Part shown: positions 18,587-24,068 of the stretch, in pieces
Numbering within the stretch: position 1 is the stretch's first letter
Layout: the number at the start of each line of letters is the position of its first letter
NCBI GenBank assembly: GCA_902462525.1
Contig: CABQCA010000018.1
Span: forward strand, 1 to 24,068
From: an uncultured Porphyromonadaceae bacterium
GTDB taxonomy: Bacteria > Bacteroidota > Bacteroidia > Bacteroidales > Muribaculaceae
Direction of reading: 5' to 3'
DNA: 24,068 bases
Made by a program: the position numbers and the translations under genes
Notes under the pieces: generated by a model
What the model was told of the DNA's origin: nothing
The model's database searches: none
Seen by the model: only the letters and a program-made list of their open reading frames with translations

Positions 18587-20551
18587 ATGTCGACAGAAAT
18601 ACAAGATAATTTCAGACCAAAACCGATTGCCGAACTTATTGATGGCAAGCATCTATTTGTGATTCCATCCTTTCAGCGCGGGTATCGCTGGGAAGAGAAG
18701 CAGGTAACAGATCTGCTTGAGGATATCAAGCAGTTTGCAGATAATGACGTTCCGGGTGCCGACAGCTATTTTCTGCAACCTGTGGTGGTGCGTCCATGCC
18801 AATATGAGGGCAAAGATGCCTGGGAAGTACTCGACGGTCAGCAACGACTCACTACAGTGCTGCTTATACTAAAAAGGCTGATGCGGAAACTTAGCGAGGA
18901 CGATCGCGAGGCTTTCGAACCGATGATATACGAGATAGTGTATACGAACCGTCCGGCTTTGAATTTTGATAATCCGAATTCTGCTGACAATATCGACAGT
19001 TATTACCTTAGCGAAGCCAAAGATGTCATTGACAATTGGTTCAAACTAAACCAGCGTACAAATCTTGACGGCTTCAAAGGAAGCTTGCTTTATGACCAAA
19101 AGCGACAGGTGAAACTGATATGGTATGCCATCGATGCATCAAGCAAAGATCGCGACAATATCAATATCTTTAACCGACTGAACAAGGGAAAAATTGCCCT
19201 GACAAGCGCGGAGCTTATCAAGGCTCTGTTCATCATGGACAATGACTTCCGGCGGAACAACGATATTCAGGCGTCCGAACGTCTGGCATTGGAATGGAAC
19301 GAGATGGAGCGTCGTTTTCAGGACAATAAATTCTGGTATTTCATCAGTGACAACGACGAGGGGATGCAGACTCGTATGGACATACTTTTCGATTTTGTGA
19401 CATGCAAGAGTGAAGATGCAGATTCAGATTATTCCTACCGTGAATTTCAGAAACTTTATGACCATTGCCGCAGCGAGGAGCGGAAAAAGGAATCGGATGG
19501 GGAAAACGATGTTGCTGCATTTATAGCGCCATGGTCAGACGATATCAGGGATATGGACGATGCATGGCAACTGATAAAGCGGACTTTTGACAGAATGGTG
19601 GCATGGTATGAGGACAACCTTTTCTATCATTACATAGGTTATCTCGTGGCCGTTGGTTTCAAGCCGCTTGCAATATACCGGCATCTCGAAAACGAAAAGA
19701 AAAAACTTCGGGAAGAAGATCCTGCGAGAGAATGGTGTGAGGATAACACCCGCCAGGCCTTACGCAGGCTAATGATGGAGCGTTTCAAGGATAAGAACCA
19801 GTACCTGACCAAGGATGCAATTGACGAATTTGAATATGGTCAGGAATATGTGAGACGGCTTCTTCTTCTCTTCAACATTGAGTCATGTCTGACGAGTTTT
19901 AATTTCAGATTTGACTTTGAAAGATTCAAAACAGAGAAATGGGATGTTGAGCATATCGATTCACGCAACGATGCCTCTATACAGGAATTCTCCGACCGAA
20001 TCAATTGGTTGAAGCATGTGGAGTTTATACTTGGACATGAAGATGATGACGCGGCCACAGCTCTTCGAAGCGAGGCTACCGAACTTATACGGCAATTCGA
20101 GGAAAGAGGAAGTGTGATAAAAAACAGATACGAAGATTTTTATCTTCGCGTCAATAAACATTATGCCAAGGAATCAGGTCAGGATGAGACAAGTGTGGAT
20201 CTCAGCAAGGTCAATAAAAACTTCATAAGCAATCTCACACTTCTCGATGCCAAGACCAATCGGGAATATCAGGACGCACCATTCCCTTACAAAAGATATC
20301 TTATAATGAGATATGACAGAGAGGGAACACGTTTTATTCCACTTGCGACCCGCAATGTTTTCCTAAAATATTACACCGACAGCAATGAGAATCCGACGCA
20401 TCTCGACCGAGTTAGATGGAATGCCGGCGACCGGCAGGGATATCTGAAAGCCATCCATCAGATGGTTGATCCGATATTCGATTCAATTGTTAAACCTGTT
20501 CAAAAGGCCGATTATCCTGAGAGCGATCAAGCAGATTCTGAAAATGAGTGA
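18587..20551 (+). CDS. DUF262-DUF1524 protein, probable restriction or defence nuclease
   Basis: A 654-residue protein of the GmrSD/SspE type. The N-terminal DUF262 (ParB/sulfiredoxin-like NTPase) domain shows IPSFQRGYRW (26-35), the nucleotide-site motif DGQQR (83-87) and IFNRLNKGKIALTSAELIKA (about 200-220). A helical middle follows. The C-terminal DUF1524 HNH-like nuclease shows VEHID (H456), SNLTLLD (N549), TNREYQ (N558) and FPYKR, then IPLATRNVFLKYY. Catalytic residues therefore look intact. In known relatives this pairing uses NTP hydrolysis to license cutting of modified phage DNA or of DNA under phosphorothioate control. The next gene overlaps its end by 8 bases. Base composition is visibly more AT-rich than uvrA, suggesting acquisition. 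The role as defence is inferred. Confidence 0.88.
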   Translation: MSTEIQDNFRPKPIAELIDGKHLFVIPSFQRGYRWEEKQVTDLLEDIKQFADNDVPGADSYFLQPVVVRPCQYEGKDAWEVLDGQQRLTTVLLILKRLMRKLSEDDREAFEPMIYEIVYTNRPALNFDNPNSADNIDSYYLSEAKDVIDNWFKLNQRTNLDGFKGSLLYDQKRQVKLIWYAIDASSKDRDNINIFNRLNKGKIALTSAELIKALFIMDNDFRRNNDIQASERLALEWNEMERRFQDNKFWYFISDNDEGMQTRMDILFDFVTCKSEDADSDYSYREFQKLYDHCRSEERKKESDGENDVAAFIAPWSDDIRDMDDAWQLIKRTFDRMVAWYEDNLFYHYIGYLVAVGFKPLAIYRHLENEKKKLREEDPAREWCEDNTRQALRRLMMERFKDKNQYLTKDAIDEFEYGQEYVRRLLLLFNIESCLTSFNFRFDFERFKTEKWDVEHIDSRNDASIQEFSDRINWLKHVEFILGHEDDDAATALRSEATELIRQFEERGSVIKNRYEDFYLRVNKHYAKESGQDETSVDLSKVNKNFISNLTLLDAKTNREYQDAPFPYKRYLIMRYDREGTRFIPLATRNVFLKYYTDSNENPTHLDRVRWNAGDRQGYLKAIHQMVDPIFDSIVKPVQKADYPESDQADSENE

Positions 20552-22955
20552 AAAGCTAAAGACATATACTTTCCTGCAGCAACTTGAGCAGGGCTATATC
20601 CGCATACCGCGTATTCAGCGTGGCTATGCCCAGGGCCGTCAGACAAAAAAGGTAGATGAAATCCGTCGCACTTTTCTCCATACGTTGTTTCAAGTGATTA
20701 AAGGCAAACGACTGTCTACGGAACTCGATTTTGTTTATGGTAGCATGAAAGGCGGCGCCTTCGAGCCTCTCGACGGCCAACAGCGACTTACTACTCTTTT
20801 TCTCATCCATTGGATGCTCGGAGTGAATCTCTCTAAGAAGGACAATGAAAAACATTCTGTGTTCACTTATGCTTCTTGCCCTACTTCTGAAGATTTCAGC
20901 AATTCTCTGGTATCGCACGATGCGATTGCCCTGATAAAAGAAACAATCGATAAAAGGGAAAAGGCAAAAAAAGAAGACAAAGAAGGTATAACACCGGCTC
21001 GACTGATAGAGAAACGCGACTGGTTTCATTGGGAATGGAAATTTGACCCGTCGATCAATTCGATGTTGGTGATGATCGACAGTATCTTTGCAGAAATCAT
21101 ATCCGATGAAAAATGGAGCGAAAACCTTGCCGACTATCGTTCTAATCTCAACAATATTACATTCAACGGGCTGAATCTCGGAGACTTCGGACTGTCGAAC
21201 GAACTCTTCATCAAAATGAATGCCCGTGGCAAGCAATTGTCGGACTTCGACAAAGTAAAATCCACACTGGAGGAAGAAATTCAGATTCAAGAGTCGGAAT
21301 ATGACGGAGACGAAATCTCGATGGCTTCGCTTGACGATGAATCCAACTGGCGAACATTTATGGACGGAAAATGGAGTGACTACTTCTGGCACACATACGC
21401 ACGAAGAACAATTGTCGATTCCAAAGAATTACCGAAAGAAGATAGAAAGCGCAAGTCTCTTGAGGCGGCAAAATATTGTGAACGACAATTCAAGAAACTC
21501 CTTCTGCGTCTGATCCAGTTGCAGCTTCATTCCAAAAAGCCGTCTTCGAATGAACTGAGAGAAGCATGTTATAAAAGAAACGAGGCTGAAATAGACAATC
21601 TCCTGATTACGTATAATGACTACTTACTTCCTTTGAGAAGTAGCGGGCCACGTGTTGTCGGGACATCGGAAACATTGATAGATTTTGCAACACTGATAAA
21701 AACGATCAACTCGCTCCTGACAGAAGATGAGAATGGAACTGTAAGCGACGTTTTCCGGGAGTTGCCTGAAGATACGCATATAAATTGCAATGGAATCAAT
21801 TGTATGCAATCTTTTTTAGAAGACAACGTCGCTAATGATGTGGCACTGATTTTCTTTGCATCATTGCAATTTTTAGATTCTTTCCCATTTCGGAAAGATT
21901 ATGAGTGGAAGGCAAATTTCAGCAGATGGATCAAATCGCTTCGGAATATGCTGTCCAACAACAATAATACACAGCGTATAGACAAATTATGGCGTTATGA
22001 GAACGCAATGGCGGCCATAATGGAAATGATTCGTGATTTAGTTGCTTACAGCAAAGAATACAATATCGGAGCCAACGATAAAAATTTGGTGAACGGCTTC
22101 TTCAAGTCAATAACCAAAACCTACAATGGAATTGAAAACAGCGCACTCAAAGAAGAGTCCGACAAAGCTTCGCTCGTGATGTCGGATGAATCATGGGAAA
22201 ATGTGATAGCTGTAGCTGAACGCGACACTTATCTGTGGGGACAGATACGCGTCTTGATTGAATGGGCCGGGGCTGATATAGAAAAATTCAAGACATATTC
22301 GGCAAAACTTACCGAGTTGCTCGGATTTATTCATGTCAACTGTAATAAATACTACTTGGCAGCTTTGAAACTGGATCCGAATGCCTGGATTACGTCTAAC
22401 CGACTTTATCAGCTCAATTACGACCGTGATAACAGTTTCAAGCGTTATCTCCGTGATTATGACAAGTCGATTGGCACTAATGCTCCATCTATCAAAAGAA
22501 TTATTGATCTGTGGATTTCCGGTAGCAACACTCTCTGTGCAGAGGAATTTATAGCAAGCGTCTTAAACGATGAAACACTTGAATCACCGGTTTGGCTTGA
22601 ATGCATTATCAAAGAACCATCCATTCTGGATTATTGCTATCACATGCGTCTGTTTAAGGACAATGGCCATGTGGTTTTAGCACAGTTAAAGACTATGGAC
22701 AGTCATTGCATTGACCCTGTCCTCAAATATCTTCATATTTTCGCCATTAATAATAAGAAAGAAGATCAAGTGAATCTCGACGATTCGAAAGGAATGCCAC
22801 CTCATCGAATCTCATACAACACGTGTTCAGACATCTATACTCTTACGTGGGGAGAACAGGACGGAATGTACAGACTCACTGATCCTACGGGGGACTCGCA
22901 GGAATTAAATGCATCGGAGGCAGTGGATCGTTTTTCGGAACTTCTCCTTATATAA
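20544..22955 (+). CDS. Second DUF262 protein, partner of the upstream nuclease
   Basis: An 803-residue protein starting at ATG 20544 (MSEKLKTYTF), which overlaps the upstream stop in ATGAGTGA; an in-frame ATG at 20466 would lie deep in the upstream gene. The DUF262 domain shows IPRIQRGYAQGR (21-32), the motif DGQQR (77-81) in EPLDGQQRLTTLFLIHW, and ELFIKMNARGKQLSDFDKVK (about 220-240). From about residue 300 the protein is long, mostly helical and unlike anything I recognise; no HNH or DUF1524 motif is seen. The last about 60 residues look beta-rich (ISYNTCSDIYTLTWG, then MYRLTD). It probably works with the upstream nuclease as sensor or regulator; this is inference from coupling. It is clearly AT-rich compared with the housekeeping genes around it. 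Confidence 0.85.
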   Translation: MSEKLKTYTFLQQLEQGYIRIPRIQRGYAQGRQTKKVDEIRRTFLHTLFQVIKGKRLSTELDFVYGSMKGGAFEPLDGQQRLTTLFLIHWMLGVNLSKKDNEKHSVFTYASCPTSEDFSNSLVSHDAIALIKETIDKREKAKKEDKEGITPARLIEKRDWFHWEWKFDPSINSMLVMIDSIFAEIISDEKWSENLADYRSNLNNITFNGLNLGDFGLSNELFIKMNARGKQLSDFDKVKSTLEEEIQIQESEYDGDEISMASLDDESNWRTFMDGKWSDYFWHTYARRTIVDSKELPKEDRKRKSLEAAKYCERQFKKLLLRLIQLQLHSKKPSSNELREACYKRNEAEIDNLLITYNDYLLPLRSSGPRVVGTSETLIDFATLIKTINSLLTEDENGTVSDVFRELPEDTHINCNGINCMQSFLEDNVANDVALIFFASLQFLDSFPFRKDYEWKANFSRWIKSLRNMLSNNNNTQRIDKLWRYENAMAAIMEMIRDLVAYSKEYNIGANDKNLVNGFFKSITKTYNGIENSALKEESDKASLVMSDESWENVIAVAERDTYLWGQIRVLIEWAGADIEKFKTYSAKLTELLGFIHVNCNKYYLAALKLDPNAWITSNRLYQLNYDRDNSFKRYLRDYDKSIGTNAPSIKRIIDLWISGSNTLCAEEFIASVLNDETLESPVWLECIIKEPSILDYCYHMRLFKDNGHVVLAQLKTMDSHCIDPVLKYLHIFAINNKKEDQVNLDDSKGMPPHRISYNTCSDIYTLTWGEQDGMYRLTDPTGDSQELNASEAVDRFSELLLI

Positions 22956-22970
22956 CTTTTGGTATTATGC

Positions 22971-23001
22971 CACTACTGTCCATTTTTAGTGGACAGTAGT
23001 G
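22971..23001. repeat. Perfect 12-bp inverted repeat (hairpin)
   Basis: Arms CACTACTGTCCA (22971-22982) and TGGACAGTAGTG (22990-23001) with a 7-base loop. It begins 15 bases past the second DUF262 gene. The plus-strand tail is A-rich and the minus-strand tail is not T-rich, so it does not look like a normal terminator. The stop codon of the minus-strand remnant falls partly in its loop. It could be a transposon end, a 3'-end stabiliser or an operator. Confidence 0.7.
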
Positions 23002-23264
23002 AAAAAATTGGCATTGGCTTTTTCCTGCAATTCAGCCTGAGCCGCATCCTGATCGGAGTAGAGGGCAGCTGTATCATATCCCTTCTGACGGATTTGCCTT
23101 ACGTTATCGGCATAGATGCACGATTCCTGGTCTGTCTGCGATTTGCACATGATAACGCCATTGATATCTCGTTTCGGTTGAAAGCCTCCGCGAGTAGGTC
23201 TTTTCTTATCCCATATCGGTGTCGTTATGATACGTTTAACATATTCACAGGCATAGGAATATAC
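22986..23264 (-). pseudogene. Start-less reading frame, probable gene remnant
   Basis: On the minus strand one frame stays open for 92 codons from just after a TAA (upstream of 23264) to TAA at 22986. It reads like real protein: CEYVKRIITTPIWDKKRPTR, then GGFQPKRDINGVIMCKSQTD, IYADNVRQIRQKGYDTAALY and SDQDAAQAELQEKANANFF. It has no ATG, GTG or TTG start except one internal ATG that would give only 54 residues. The sequence is hydrophilic and helix-prone toward its end. I do not recognise the family. Most likely it is the C-terminal stump of a gene cut off on its 5' side; a short protein from the internal ATG (in GVIMCKS) is possible. Confidence 0.5.
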
Positions 23265-23397
23265 TTATTAGTGTATTACTTAATCTTCATATTTCTAACG
23301 TACGTATACTTCGTCTTCATATTTCTGTAATGGTACAAATTTGATGAAAATATAAGCTAAAAATCCATAGAAAACAAGTATTCATAGAGGAAAGTGT

Positions 23398-23439
23398 AAA
23401 TAAAAATAGAGTGTAACTCGTTGAGCTACACTCTATTTT
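23398..23439 (-). terminator. Rho-independent terminator of dnaK
   Basis: Arms 23403-23415 and 23427-23439 pair perfectly over 13 bp; after one mismatch CTC and GAG add three more pairs around a GTT loop. On the minus strand the stem runs into TTTTTATTT. It lies about 20 bases past the dnaK stop. Confidence 0.85.
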
Positions 23440-23459
23440 ATTGTTGTTGGTTTGTGGAC

Positions 23460-24068
23460 TTACTTCACTTCCTCGAAATCGACGTCGGTAACGTGGTCAC
23501 TGCCGTCACCGCCGGGGTTTCCAGCAGAACCACCTGGATTCTGGGCAGCCTGCTGGGCTTGTGCCTGTGCGTTGAGGATGTCCTGCTGTGCAGCGCCGAA
23601 GGTTGTTTCGATTTCCTTGATGGCGGCGTCAATAGCAGGTATCTCCTGAGCTTTGTGGGCATCTTTAAGTTTGGCTACAGCAGCTTCGATAGCGGAGCGT
23701 TTGTCGGCTGGAATCTTGTCGCCGAATTCAGCAAGCTGTTTTTCGGTCTGGAAGACGATAGCGTCAGCCTGATTGAGTTTGTCGATGCGTTCTTTTTCGC
23801 GTGCATCGGCATCGGCATTTGCAGCAGCTTCGTCTTTCATTCGTTTGATTTCAGCGTCGGTGAGGCCGCTCGATGCTTCGATGCGGATGCTCTGTTCTTT
23901 GCCGGTGGCTTTATCTTTGGCCGAAACGTTGAGGATGCCGTTGGCATCGATTTCAAATGTCACTTCGATCTGAGGTATGCCTCGGGGTGCGGGAGCGATA
24001 CCGTCGAGGTGGAATTTGCCAAGGAGCTTATCATCTTTTGCCATGGGGCGTTCACCCTGAAGAACATT
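23460..24068 (-). CDS. dnaK: Chaperone DnaK, C-terminal part
   Basis: Hsp70 chaperone; the gene runs off the right edge, so only the last about 202 residues are present. The frame enters at 24068 with [14 protein letters not shown], then the substrate-binding beta domain ([34 protein letters not shown]), the helical lid ([20 protein letters not shown] and following) and a G/N/Q-rich tail ending in DVDFEEVK, the acidic end that recruits cochaperones. The ATG at 24044 is internal, not the start. The ATPase domain lies outside the window. A terminator follows the gene. Confidence 0.97.
   Translation of the reverse strand, partial: NVLQGERPMAKDDKLLGKFHLDGIAPAPRGIPQIEVTFEIDANGILNVSAKDKATGKEQSIRIEASSGLTDAEIKRMKDEAAANADADAREKERIDKLNQADAIVFQTEKQLAEFGDKIPADKRSAIEAAVAKLKDAHKAQEIPAIDAAIKEIETTFGAAQQDILNAQAQAQQAAQNPGGSAGNPGGDGSDHVTDVDFEEVK

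Noticed and set aside
20556..21392. Minus-strand frame of 278 codons opposite the second DUF262 gene
   Set aside because: Shadow frame; the plus strand has clear DUF262 motifs.
22959..23330. Plus-strand frame of 123 codons with hydrophobic C-terminus
   Set aside because: No promoter or family likeness; its first part is opposite a more protein-like minus-strand frame and its end is the translated AT-rich gap.

Overview
The window looks like chromosomal DNA of a strictly anaerobic Bacteroidales bacterium, most likely gut Muribaculaceae or a close relative. Pointers are Bacteroidota-type promoters (TTTG, about 20 bases, TAnnTTTG) upstream of many genes, a Rho with a long disordered insert, a type IX secretion C-terminal (CHU_C-like) domain, class III anaerobic ribonucleotide reductase, and weak Shine-Dalgarno signals. 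This is inferred from sequence features only; no database search was made.

Layout. 55-2064 ligA (+) meets a small tail-anchored membrane protein of unknown function (2066-2710, -). Then rho (2858-4867, -) with its own terminator and a promoter about 200 bases upstream of its start. Next to the rho promoter lie two broken genes fused back to back: the C-terminal end of an HxlR-type regulator (-) abuts an N-terminally shortened GlcG/HbpS-family gene (+), apparently a deletion scar. A secreted DKNYY-type repeat protein (5749-6276) meets the nrdDG anaerobic ribonucleotide reductase operon (-) tail to tail. ugd (-) and a YihY/BrkB membrane protein (+) diverge from a short promoter region; yihY is followed by ridA and an OmpA-like lipoprotein. 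13332-18482 is a tight run: a T9SS-sorted surface protein, a lytic transglycosylase and uvrA.

Accessory part. 18587-22955 holds two overlapping genes that each carry a DUF262 (GmrS/ParB-like NTPase) domain; the first also carries a DUF1524 HNH-like nuclease domain. This resembles the type IV restriction/phage-defence logic of GmrSD and SspE, but in a two-NTPase arrangement, and is the best candidate for an undescribed system here. Downstream are a perfect 12-bp hairpin and a minus-strand reading frame of 92 codons with no usable start, probably a gene remnant. The window ends in the C-terminal part of dnaK (-) with a strong terminator.

No rRNA, tRNA, CRISPR array or intact transposase gene was seen.
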